DNA from: Hysterangium stoloniferum
Lineage: Eukaryota > Basidiomycota > Agaricomycetes > Hysterangiales > Hysterangiaceae
Reading direction: 5' to 3'
NCBI GenBank assembly: GCA_015178975.1
Contig: WHVD01000053.1
Coordinates: forward strand, 496,001-560,000
Length of the DNA: 64,000 nucleotides
The position numbers were made by a program, and so were the translations under genes. Below are positions 32,690 to 44,069 of the stretch, piece after piece (the first letter of the stretch is position 1; every line of letters begins with the position of its first letter). Under the pieces are notes generated by a model. It saw only the letters and a program-made list of their open reading frames with translations. It did no database searches and was not told the origin of the DNA.

Positions 32690-35597
32690 CCAGTGAATGA
32701 CCCTGCTGAGGGGGGACCTGAACCTGAGGGCCCACAAGTTGGGGATTCCAGAGAACTGCCCGACTCAAGGAAAGTAGGTGGGGACTATATTGTGTCCAGG
32801 GAATGGGTTGATAGGTGGGCAAAGGCTACTCTTGAGGAGATGCTACCTATGCCAGTATGTCTCTTACTGCCAAGAATTAACCTATATTGACAGTTTGGTT
32901 CTAGGAAGACATTGGTGAAGAGAGCCCTTGTGTTGGCTGCTGGACAAACATGATCAATGAACTCACCACAAGAATGTGGGGGATATTTGATGAGACTGGG
33001 GTGTTTTTAGCATTGTGTTGTCATGGGTTTGTATTAGTGCTAGCAGACATGGTCCAGAGTGGTGAACTGTGAGTTGTTCCCAATTTTTATCGACACTCAC
33101 TAATAGGATCACAGTGCTAAGTACCCTCTCACTGTTGTAGAGGTCCTTTTGGAAGTGTTTGGTACTGGCATTGGGGGAGGGTATGAACATTGGGTGCAAG
33201 TTTGGGACAACCCTCAACTGCAGTGAACTAGGGGCTCAAGCTCGAGCTTTGGACTATAAGGCATTGGTCAGTTCATTTCATGGCCATGCACATAACCACC
33301 TTTGCCAGTTATCTTTCCTTGCAACATATGTCAATGGGATGGGACTAGAGGATTTGGAGGGTTGTGAGTGCTTTTTCTCAAAATCAAATGCACTTGCTTC
33401 CTCCCTATGCTATGCAAGTGTATTCCACTGGCAGCAAAAGATCGTGGAGTTTATGAAGCACATGGACAACTTTGAGACTTATCCAAACCTGAGTATGCAT
33501 CCTTGTATTCTTGTAGTCATAATTTGTTGACCTTATGTAGGCAAATTCCTTGTCAATAACTACTGGCAGGCATTGGACATCCTCAAAGGAGAGTCGGCAC
33601 TCAAGAAGGCCATGGCAGATCATGGGATCACCAACATGGCAGTCTTTGGTGAATGGTTAGTGGAGGAGCGGGAATACTTGAAGGGTTTGTGTTACGACCG
33701 TGTCGCAACCCTATCGGTCCCGAGGTTATCGCCACTTGTCAACATTTCAAGTCATCCTCTTGGAAACCATCGGCCCCGAAGCTGACGAATGTTTTCGCGA
33801 AGATCAAACTCCATTTACGCCCACGTCAAAATAACTCGTATTGTCTGGTCAAACTTTGATATGTCCCCTTTATTATGTTGATCCGTCCAATCTTATGTTT
33901 CGCATATGTCTATCTATATTTGTAGTCCTTGAACTATTTCCTTTTATCGTAATCCCGCTCTCGGTTATCATCGGCCTCCGAACTAATCATAAACTTCCCG
34001 TTCCTAGTCAAGCTTATTGTTAATACTGTGTTCCGCCCTTCTCCCCATTAGTATTTTCCAGACGCCTGTTACTTGTATATGAACCCGCTGTAGTTGTAGT
34101 CACTAGGCAATCAGAATATCGACTCAGAATACCCTCATACGCCTGTATCAGTCTCATACTAAGAATCCCCCCATCCGCCTTCGCGTGCGCTCGCCCACTC
34201 CCGGCCCCGACCCCTTGGCCCGACGCTCGACTTGTCCTTCGATTCTGATCGGTATCACGCCGAAAGGTACTCATTAGGATTAGTCTTCGCCCGCCTGAAA
34301 TTTAAGGACATCCTACGGATATTTGCGAGGGTGCAGCACATAAGCTGAAGCCAAGTCCTTCCGATCGGTCCCTGTCGGCCACCGACATTAGTCAGTTTTC
34401 AGTTCTTAACAGTTTGGCAATAGAGCCAATTCGAGAGACCCAGAAGATGGAGTACTACCAGAAGCTTGTGAACCTAGGTGCCAGCGAGTGAGTACTTCAT
34501 CAACCATGCAGTGTGCCCAACCTCACAGATTCCAGAGTGAAGCTCAATGCCGCTCATGAAGTCTGGCAGAACCCCCCCCCCCAGAATCCAACCCTCTCTA
34601 CATCAGTTGCTTTCCTTGAGATGAAGCACTGCCATGCTCTTGAAAACTGGGACAAGGACCTTGTTGTGGTACAGGAGCTGGAGGTAAAGCTTTCTTTTCA
34701 AGTGAGGTGGATCCCAGACCATCCAGAGTGGAAAGCAGCAGCTCTGCTGGTGGGAAAGCGTCACTACCAACAATGCTTGGATGAACTGGAGGGCTTGATT
34801 GTCTCAAGAATGTTTGAGCTCACAAAGATGAACATGTCGCAAACAGGTGTGTATTTCCTAACTCAATATACCTCATGAACTAATGTAGATATTATACAGG
34901 GTATAAACTGTGTAAACATATCACCATGGCCCTCTGAGCCCACTCCCAAGCAATACGAAAGTCCCTGGACCAGTATAATACTGCTGCTTCCACCATCACA
35001 CCCCCTCGGCCACACCTTTCATGGAATGATGTGGTTGAGTATGCATTCCTTGCTAATTTTAACCTGTTACGTGACTCCCTTCAGGATGTTTGTGACCACC
35101 CCTGGACAAGACCAGCAGTTCGTGTAATGATTGACCAACATTTTAAGCTCCATTGTGCATGTGAGTAGATTCAACACCTCAACATTGAGATCCACCATGT
35201 AGTTACTTATATACAAGATGAAAATAGTTTCCTCCAGGTTAAAGAGGTAGAAGTGAGAAAAATAAACCCTGCCCTAGCACACCAGGTGGCAAAGTACAGG
35301 TTGGAAAGGGGGTGCTTCAACGAGCAGCACATGCATCAATTCAAGAAACTTGCTTCCCTCCCTGAGTTCACGGGCAGCATCAAACCTGGGTTCAGCATGG
35401 ACTTCTATAGAGCCATAGAGGTGCCAATAGATGTTGATGAACCACCTGGTGATGACTGGCACTGCAACAATGACAGTGGTGGTGATGATGACTGGAATAA
35501 CTCAGATGAGGGGGAGGATGACCAAGAGGATGAGGACATTAGTGCTATGGTCTCTGCTCTCCTTTCTCTTACAATGGATGGGCCTGGTGTACAGTAG
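32690..35597 (+). pseudogene. KDZ transposase, split by a solo LTR
   Basis: KDZ (Kyakuja-Dileera-Zisupton) enzymes are fungal and animal DNA transposases. Visible in order: an N-terminal piece to 32854, an intron 32855-32904, CVGCWTNMINELTTRMWGIF and FLALCCHGFVLVLADMVQSG, an intron 33069-33114, YPLTVVEVLLEVFGTG, a one-base frameshift in the GYDIGCKF motif near 33185, then FHGHAHNHLCQLSFLATYVN and LEGCECFFSKSNALASSLCY. The solo LTR 33690-34411 lies after LKGLC. Coding resumes LTDSRVKLNAAHEVWQN (from 34516), then YAFLANFNLLRDSLQDV, WTRPAVRVMIDQHFKLHCAC, and an acidic C-terminus ending at 35597. The short introns are typical of basidiomycetes. The gene is not functional. Confidence 0.82.
33690..34411 (+). 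mobile_element. Solo LTR inside the KDZ transposase
   Basis: 722 bp from TGTTACGACC to TTCTTAACA with a perfect 5-bp duplication GTTTG (33685-33689 and 34412-34416). Same family as 3688-5033 but without the minisatellites. Core motif at 34326-34358. Confidence 0.92.
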
Positions 35598-36372
35598 GTA
35601 GGGCCTTATGTTATTGAATCACTTGTATTATGTGGAGAATTCCAATCTGATATGCTCCATTGTGGGAGTATAGTACTTGAATACCCTACAGGAAGATGGG
35701 TGTGAAGTATGGTGGGGATCAGAGAAAAACTGGGCAATCATGGTTGTGGGCAATGAGCGGGAGGGCGGGAGAAGGTGGGATGATGCCTAGGAGGGCCTGT
35801 GATTGATGGGCATGGTTCCCGGAGATTACATGCAGCCATCAGGGCATTGATGGTCCCGTTGCCAAGCAGCGCCTTTGATGTCCGGCACATGCCGGGATAG
35901 CTGAGAGAAAGTCTAAGTGTGTGCAATATTTAAACAAGGTTTATTGAAAGAGGCCTGTACAAGTCTAATTTACTCGTGTTAGAGGAGGAGAACGGGTCCC
36001 TCTCCACCTCTAATAAGAGGTGTTTGGTGGTATTATCAGGTGGGCACGCATTACAGTTTCTTTATTTAGCAATCGGTTATTTTTCAATAAAATTTGTCAT
36101 TTTACCCATAAATACATTCTCGTTCCGGAGGCAATTTGCAATGTAAAACCGGGTGCCAGTAATCAAGACATGTTTGGAATGTGACACGTGGTTCACATGG
36201 CTCAATGATATTTACATGTAAATTACCGATCTTAACGACTATGGTCATTTAGTTTAATCATGATAATCTCTTTATTAGCCCATTGGAATATTCGGAATCA
36301 ATACACTCAGATTACCATTTCGTAGGTCTATTTAAATTATCAGGAAAGGGGCCAAAGGCTGTTCAATATTCC
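35598..36372. other. Intergenic; short palindrome
   Basis: No gene recognised. A perfect inverted repeat CACCTCT-AATA-AGAGGTG lies at 36005-36022. Read on the minus strand, the region around 36055-35930 begins TGTAATGCG and includes CAATAAACC, so a decayed LTR is possible. Confidence 0.35.
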
Positions 36373-38068
36373 TTACCCAAATGGCCCACCCCGCAGGTTT
36401 TGGATATGCGGCACCTTCCTGGCATCTGCAGTATTGGCAAATACACTGCGAAAAAGTCGACATAAAACGTAACTGTAAAATACGAGGAGAATAAGTAGTA
36501 AACTCACGTATTGCCCCACCAAGTGGCGACATTAGTGGCACCGATGGTTCCATTCTTTGGAAATTGTAGACTTTAAGAATATTGGCCTCAGGGGGAGGAA
36601 TGAATGCTGAGTGTGAGATTTACCAGAAGAACACAATGATAATACCGATGGCCAACCCGCTATCTAGCGCAGCGGACAACACGTCTAGACCGTTGTATGA
36701 AGTTAAGCACGGTAGAACACGAGATATGACCCCATTCACAATTGTACTTTATCCACCAACTGAAATGACGCCTCCTGATAACATATTGGAAACTAATATA
36801 ACATCAGAGAGCGTACGAAAAAAAAGTGAAGTGGTGGTGCGTACATAAATCCAACGATGGCCCACGGGAGGTAGTTGACGGCGGTCGCCGGAGGGATCAA
36901 ACCAGTGCCATTGAGAATGACGGGGAAGCTGCCCGAGGTTGGTTGAGTATTGTGTGAATGTGTGAAATTGTGACGTACTTGAGATATTTAAAGATCGAGT
37001 TAGGGTACTTCCTGGTGATCAGGTACGGTACAAAAGGCGCCAAGGTTCCCCCAAGGAAGAAGAACGTGAGGGCTGAACAGGATGTAAATAATGGCCGTAA
37101 AGGTACTAATTCAGTATTTTCAGACTCACGGTAATAGAGCTGTCCTTTTGAAAACTGCCGTGCGGGACCAATCACACCCCAAACGACAGATGCTGTACCA
37201 AATACTTGCGTATGGGGGCAAGTGAAACTTGGTAGACATATTGTCTTTAAACTTCAGGATGAAATATATCCGGAAGTACATACCCATCTTTTTGGTCAAG
37301 TGAACAAATGTTGTCAATATTTGTGAACATCCATGCTTGGACACCAAGCTGAACGGTCCCAGCAATGATCGTTGCAAGGACCTTTGCAAATGTAAGTAGA
37401 TATAAAATCTTTGAACTTTGCAATCACGCTCACTTGACACCAGAACATAGTACGAGGAGGAATCTTCATGTAATGTCCTGACACAATCATTAAGGCCATC
37501 CCACCAGCACATAAATTATATTGCCCACCAAGCTTGAAATCTGACGTGAATTGCAAGGCTTGATTCATGGTGATATAACCCCAAATCTTGAACATCATCA
37601 TAGCTGCAAAAAAGTCTAACAATAGCTAGATTTTGGTACATCCTTACTCACCGATGGGTCTTCCAGGAAGAGCATAACCAATGATCAACTCGGTAATAAC
37701 ACTACAAAATTAGGATCAATGTAACACACGACTTCATCAACGATATATCACTTTAATCCAATTTGTTGATGCGTAATGGCCTGAATCATACCAATAGGTA
37801 TGACGTATACGAAGGCTGTTAAAACGAAACTCGGCCTAGCACTGAGAAGGAATGTAAGCCTGGCCACCTTACCACATACGTCATCACCAACCTCTCCCAT
37901 CAACCACTCATTGTTCCGCCACTTGGTAGCACCCTTGTGCCTTATCATGCGGTCATCATCATTAACCTCTCCCATCAGCCACTCATTGATCCGCCACTTT
38001 ATTGTTAAGTAGCACCCCTGTGCCTGATCATGCAGTTCTTTGTTCTTCCACCCCATTCACCTTGACTC

Positions 38069-38076
38069 TATATAAA
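38069..38076 (+). promoter_or_regulatory. TATA box of LARD LTR
   Basis: TATATAAA, repeated at 42253-42260 in the right LTR. Confidence 0.55.
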
Positions 38077-38184
38077 AAACCCCATATCCTATAGTGATAG
38101 GATATCTTCTCTTTGACCATTAATCCTTTCCCCACTCTTCCCTAGGGAACCTTGCATTCACCTTGTATCCTACTGATATGTAAA

Positions 38185-38190
38185 AATAAA
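38185..38190 (+). terminator. Poly(A) signal of LARD LTR
   Basis: AATAAA, about 110 bp after the TATA box; the right-LTR counterpart is 42370-42375. Confidence 0.5.
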
Positions 38191-39974
38191 GAAAACTTAG
38201 TCCTGTCTGTGTTGACCAAGTGAGGCTGATACCGACAGCCCTACACTTTTTTTTTGATCGACTTTGCTTTTCCGCAACGCAAACACGTTACCTTCAACCC
38301 GTTCGCATCCATTCATTTTTCCATCCAACATCCTCATTCGACTCTCGCAACCGTAATTTATCATTCTGCTGATTTCACCCACGTTCACCACCTTCGAGTC
38401 ATTGCACATAAGCATCATCTTTTCCGTCGTCGTCAACCGCCATTTTGAAACGCTTCATAATCATAACTTCAACTTTGTGTCACACTCGCAGTGCACTCAT
38501 AGTCGCACACACACTTACTGCCAGGATCGCACTTGCCACTGTCTATTGGTCAGACAATGTTATTGTTGAACCAATTGAACCGCCCCATGCTTGGCCCACA
38601 CCTGTGAACCGTCCATCCTGCCTCGCTTAACCGACACACCAACACCATTACTTACCTGCCCGGAAACGAGAAGGAGATGCCACCTTGGACTACCTCCTCT
38701 CCTCGTAGACTCCTTCTCAGACACCACACTCACACCGCCCTCTACCTCAATTCCCATTATCGCCGACTCGCACTCTTCAGAAAGTGATACTGATACAGAT
38801 ACTGAACGTGCTCCTCACACCTCGAGGCCTCGTCACTCCCACAACTGACGGAGGAAGAACAGAGGCTACTACTGTAGGACCATCAAGCCAACCATTCTTG
38901 GCCTGGCCCCAACCCTTACACCGCACACCTCTCGTTGGCCATGCAGGCACACCTCACACTACTCCTATATCTCGCCTTCCATCTACACCGTTATTCGCTC
39001 GCTCGGAGACAGAAGAAGAGCCCAACCCAGACTACCTCCTCTCCTTGTTGAACTACTTGTGCTTCGTGTCTGTCCCACTACGACACATCATCGCCTCTAT
39101 CCACTACAGCACATATCACATCCGCCACCCTTCAACATTCCTTTCAACGACCGTCACTGCTCTTCGGCGCATTGTCGCATCTGTTCGCGTCTGTCCATCA
39201 CTCAGCACATCACCGGGGCTGGTATCCCATCTGCCACCCTCAATGTCTCGACACCTTTCAATGTTGAACCAACTCCATTTCGGGATACAGCTACATCAGC
39301 TCCATTATCTTATCGGTGCCGCATCCCTTGCACCGCATTCAACACCTTCCATGCACCTAGAACCTGCTAGCAACTTCAGTCGGTATTAATTTCAACCTCG
39401 GTTCACAATACTTCAATGGATGACCGCTGCCTGTTCATGACCTCTCGTGCATTACCGTGTCTATTCCACCATCAGCTTGCAGTACCAAAGCGAACAACGA
39501 AGCTCAATAGGCACAACCATACGCAGCATACCCCAAGGAAAAGCAGAAACCTACAATGCAGTTTTTCACCACCGTCCTCACTATCCTTGTCCTTGTCTCT
39601 GCCTCGCTTGAAGTTTGCATCGTCGCTCATCAAGGTCCTCATAGAATTCATGGCTTGCCCAAACAGCACGCATCAACACTGTTGCATCGACCCATTCTTC
39701 ACATGACAAGATAGGAGGAGAAATGAGGAAGAATCTATAGAGATATCCACACAATCTCTCGTATCCACGCCATCAACTCCAACCTCATCATCCCAAGCAT
39801 CACCCAAACCTATGGTTGAAAGATGGTGTTCCAGAGCCTCTATCCCAACCCCTCCACCATCATTCAGTGCCTCGAGTTTAAGTTGAGATGTCCAAGCAAC
39901 ACCTGCATCACCCTGCATCTTATTCACAATCATAATCCAGCATTACAGTATTCATCCGCAACATACCCAGGATT

Positions 39975-40310
39975 TCAACTGTTACCGTTACCATAGCCAG
40001 TATTACCACTACTGCTACTGTTACCGCTACCGCGGCCAGTATTATCATTACTGCTACTGTTACCGCTACCACGGCCAGTATTACCACTACCGCTACTGTT
40101 ACCGCTACCACGGCCAGTATTACCACTGCCACTACCGCTACTGCCACCGCACCAATACATCTGTAAGTGCCAACAGCGGCCACAACTACCGCTACTGCAC
40201 CACTACATCCGTAAGTGCAACAGTGGCCACAACTACCGCTACCGCACCACTACATCTGTAAGTGCCAATAGCGACCACCACTACCGCTACCACCACCGCT
40301 ACTGTTACCA
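39975..40310. repeat. Simple/minisatellite repeat in LARD
   Basis: Trinucleotide-rich units alternate ACTACTGCTACTGTTACCGC and TACCACGGCCAGTATTACC, about 39-45 bp long, giving GNTGRG- and V/A-rich artefact frames on the minus strand. Confidence 0.75.
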
Positions 40311-42022
40311 CTGCCACTACATCCATCGGCATTACCGCCCACTGCCGCTCACTACATCCGTCGGCATTACTGTACCACTATATCCACTATGCCTCGGTCA
40401 CCATCTACATCGACACCACTGCTCACTCGATCGGAAACAAGAAGGAGAGCCCAGCTTGGACTACCTCCTCTCCTTGTCAATCCCTTCACGGACGCCACAA
40501 CCACATCGGCCAACCCGACTGCATCGGAGCCCTCAGAAACTGAAACCGAAGCTGACACTGAATACACAACCTTTTAAATGTACACTACACCCTTCAAGGT
40601 CTCACCGACAAAACAAGCCAAGAAGTTAGTGATGCCACAAACCAAACCAAGCCAACCTATAGCTGAGGTCAAGGTCGGCAAACTGAAAGGGTGTCCAATG
40701 CTTACCACTGGACGATACACACCAGTAGTCCATCAAGTTGGTCTATAGCCTGTCATCGATATATGAAGTTCGGTGAAAAGAAACCCGACGAAATCGGCCA
40801 ACCGTCCCATCCCAGTCGAACCCGCTCCATTGCCAACCAGGCAGTCCAGAAGCATCAACACTCCCAACGTCAAATAGGAGACCATTTTTATCGACCTCAT
40901 GAATAATGAGATGCTCCCTGCTCTGGATTATGCTTTTGCCGTACTGGATGCCGAAAGAGGCTCATTGTCCCTCATCCCGTCAGACGGTTCCTACAGCGTC
41001 TTGTCTGATCAAACCTCTAACTCCTTCACATCAATGCCACACATGCCTTCTTCGCCCACCGGCTCAAGCATGTCTGTTGGACATCAATATTCCTGCGCGT
41101 TTTACCCAAGAACGTGTGAAGACACTTAATAGCTGCCGCCAAGTTACCCTTGATCCAAACGAACTTTCCCACACCCTCACACACACCAAATTCAACGGTA
41201 ACCCAGAAACTGTCCCGCTCCAGAAAAGTCAACCTTGTACGCTCCTTGCCATTGTTAGGCCACCGCTGCGATTATTTCGTTTCCCGTATCTGTCCCAGTA
41301 CAACAAGTGTCAACACTCTTGATTCGGGTTTAGGCACTCTTCTTGCATGCCACCCATCGCCCATCAGGACACTCTGTCCGTCGAAACAATTCTGCCCAAT
41401 GCCGGCCCGCAGGGCATCAAAACCGCCTTCTCAGATGCATTCACGCTTCGCGGCAAGCCCACAATCCAAAGGTGGTCTTGTAATGCACATTATGCCGGGA
41501 TGCTCACGACCCTTTCTGGCCTCTTACAAACTCACCAATCAGCACCAATGAAATCACGTCGAAATAGTAAATATCACATAACCGGCTTCACGCACCCCAC
41601 CCCCACCCCGCCGCCGTGCACCACACACTCCATACACCACCAACGCGCACTCCGCAATGCACCCCACCCCCATCACCACCGCCGTGCACCACGCACCCCA
41701 CCCCCCCCCCCTGGCCGCGAACTCTCCGTTGGCCCCTCCACTCGAGAGTATTCGCATCACCGGGCCCCATCTCCCCATTCTACACTTCGAACCTGCAAGT
41801 TCAACAACGTACACTATATACTCCGCCCCCCACTTTCCTTGTGGTCGGTTTCCTTTATACAACATACACATACTGTTACCGCGCATTGCCCCTGATGTTC
41901 ACCATCAGTCCTTACCTTGGCTCCGAACCTTTCCACAAGACCATCTTCCCCATTCCTCCGGCACAAGCATCTCTGATTCTCTGTCAGCTCTGTCATTGAA
42001 CTTTAACCCTTGTAAATTTTTC

Positions 42023-42036
42023 AGAGGGGGGAAGGG
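42023..42036 (+). promoter_or_regulatory. Polypurine tract of LARD
   Basis: AGAGGGGGGAAGGG directly precedes the right LTR. Confidence 0.8.
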
Positions 42037-42430
42037 TGTAAGCCTGGCCACCTTACCACATACGTCATCACCAACCTCTCCCATCAACCACTCATTGTTC
42101 CGCCACTTGGTAGCACCCTTGTGCCTTATCATGCAGTCATCATCACCAACCTCTCCCATCAGCCACTCATTGATCCGCCACTTTATTGTTAAGTAGCACC
42201 CCTGTGCCTGATCATGTGGTTCTTTGTTCTTCCACCCCATTCACCTTGACTCTATATAAAAAAACCCCATATCCTATAGTGATAGGATATCTTCTCTTTG
42301 ACCATTAATCCTTTCCCCACTCTTCCCTAGGGAACCTCACATTCACCTTGTATCCTACTGATATGTAAAAATAAAGAAAACTTAGTCCTGTCTGTGTTGA
42401 CCGAGTGAGGCTGATACCGACAGCCTTACA
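42037..42430 (+). repeat. Right LTR of LARD
   Basis: 394 bp, near-identical to the left LTR. AGGAA follows at 42431-42435. Confidence 0.88.
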
Positions 42431-43430
42431 AGGAAGCTTTGAAACGTACAGATGGAAAGAGCAAGGCAGAATGCCCACACAGGCTACCATCCCGAACAGA
42501 TGAGAGACTTCAATGGCTACAGTTCTAAGCGACCTACAAACTTCGTTGGCCAGACTTCTGAAAGGAATAGATTGTTCAAGGAATATTTCTGCATTAATAA
42601 CATATCACTTACCAATACTGATGATACCAAGCACAAACATACTTAAGAAGATTACGATGTACCACGTGCAACATCATACTTAACTTGTATTATCAAGTGA
42701 TATTTCAACATAACTTACCAATCAGGTACTGGCTTATAACGCGACATAAGCCTAGCATGGATGTCGGGTTGCTCGCTCACACTACGGCGAGCTTGAACCC
42801 AAATCTGCTTCCTGAAGTACAAGATTGCATGTACCAGAGTAGCCGTGATACATGCGAAACTCAAACCATAACCGAGGGCGAAGGCGGAGGAAAGGAAGAG
42901 GGGGGAATATGCTTCGTATTTTTCGATGTTCAACGTTAAATCATCGTTACAGTAATGATAGCGGTAACGTTATATTTTTTACCCATGTTATCAAAAGAGA
43001 CAGCAGACAGCATAGGAAGATGAGCTTGGAACATAGTGTTGGTATAGTACCATGCAGGCACAATCATCCAGAAAAACACGACAAAACCAAGCATGACATT
43101 AGCTGATGTTAGTAGTTAGGATCTGGAGTAGACGTTATAATGAGAGAATATGTACCTTCTGTCCACCATGGTGTTACGAGGGGAGAGCCAGTATAAGTGA
43201 TCTGTGCCCAACTTTGAAAAGATATATGAAAAGGCTTTTACAAGTGTTACCCAAAGGGGGACTTACTCGAAAGTGAGGATACTAAATGCAAACCAATCGG
43301 TCGGAATTTTAAATCTATGACGATGAGTTCCTAGAACTTGCTTGGTGCCCAGGAAAATGAGGAAGAAAAGACCGAAGAGGTCATGGAACCTCAGACGGAT
43401 ACTATAGTGCCCTATTGTATGTTTCAATCA

Positions 43431-44069
43431 TTTTGATTCCTAGGTATTTCTAATCAAAATATTCAGGGCATTCTAATTTAACATCAACATTGGTCTCCGA
43501 TGCACCTTTGATACCGTATGAGAGTCTCCCCCTACCCTTACCCAGTGTATAAGTTGTCCATAAGTTCAAGTGCGTTGTGTGCTGATTCCTTTTTTGCAGT
43601 TGTCACACTTGTCCCTGGGGCCCGTGATCCGATTGGGAGTCAAGGTCAATATTTACCAATTATCTTTCCAAATGATTTCTGGCAGATCAGTTAGTTCCTT
43701 CTCATTATTTTACAAGTCTCATACAATACCCACTTTCGCCATCAAGCTTCGCAGTCAGCTGATAGAAATCAACTCGACAACACCGACACTTCCACTGCGG
43801 TGGACCAAGTCTATCAAGTGATAACTGTGCATCCATAGCCCTAGTTTGTTGTAGCCTAGGACCTGTTAGGTATTGTTTTTGGACCTCCTACATGTGATCT
43901 CCATTGTAACTCACTTGTGTCCTGCTCCCAAGTTGGCCACATGTTGTGCATCAGTGTCTTGTCTCCACCTCATGTATTACTTTTCACCAACCATCTTCAC
44001 TTCTTGGATATCCATTTTTACACCTTTCCCTGTTCCCATTTTAGGTTTCAGTTCCCTTTGTTCCTAGTT
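43431..44069. other. Unrecognised sequence at the truncated OPT 5' side
   Basis: OPT similarity stops near 43430 and nothing here continues it. Only short frames occur. Confidence 0.35.

Larger units (their letters stand above)
37853..38244 (+). repeat. Left LTR of LARD
   Basis: 392 bp. It contains a TATA box (38069-38076) and an AATAAA signal (38185-38190), so R probably starts in between. It also has an internal near-duplication of ACCTCTCCCATCA.CCACTCATTG.TCCGCCACTT (split copies at about 37893 and 37962). Confidence 0.88.
38245..42036 (+). other. LARD interior: gag-like or noncoding
   Basis: No intact gene. A motif TPLL.R.ETRRR..LGLPPLLV followed by an acidic SETE/SDTD stretch occurs near 38630-38810 and again near 40405-40560, with a weaker copy near 38990. 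This suggests internal duplication of an N-terminal gag-like segment. The frame 40899-41129 (MLPALDYAFAVLDAERGSLS) and the nearby one to 41580 (TILPNAGPQGIKTAFSDAF) look like protein relics but are unrecognised. The left end starts with a T9 run. Confidence 0.4.
37853..42430 (+). mobile_element. Nonautonomous LTR retrotransposon (LARD-like) in OPT intron
   Basis: 4578 bp between near-identical LTRs of 392 and 394 bp (TGTAAGCCTGG..CAGCCYTACA), with a perfect duplication AGGAA (37848-37852 and 42431-42435) and a purine tract beside the right LTR. The interior has no RT, integrase or RNase H. It is proline/serine/threonine-rich with broken frames and simple repeats, so it depends on another element. 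About ten differences separate the LTRs, so it is fairly young. A solo LTR of the same family is at 48886-49253. Confidence 0.88.
36373..43430 (-). pseudogene. OPT oligopeptide transporter, 5'-truncated, carries LTR element in an intron
   Basis: OPT proteins are multi-spanning membrane transporters of small peptides. Read on the minus strand: IPTDWFAFSILTFE and SWAQITYTGSPLVTPWW (43400-43150), NVMLGFVVFFWMIVPA (about 43110), EKYEAYSPLFLSSAFALGYG (42920), KQIWVQARRS, an EVWPT motif ending at 42542, the intron holding the element, then FVYVIPIGMIQAITHQQIGL (from 37815), [44 protein letters not shown] (37480), GPARQFSKGQLYY, VPYLITRKYPNSIFKYLKY, NGTGLIPPATAVNYLPWAIV (about 36900-36850), LSAALDSGLAIGIIIVFF and FPKNGTIGATNVATWWGNT. 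The stop is at 36373-36375. Many 46-70-nt introns are clean. The N-terminal membrane half is missing beyond 43430, so it is a remnant. Confidence 0.82.

Noticed and set aside
39920..40183. Val/Ala- or Gly/Ser/Asn-rich minus-strand proteins
   Set aside because: Produced by a trinucleotide-rich minisatellite in the LARD interior.
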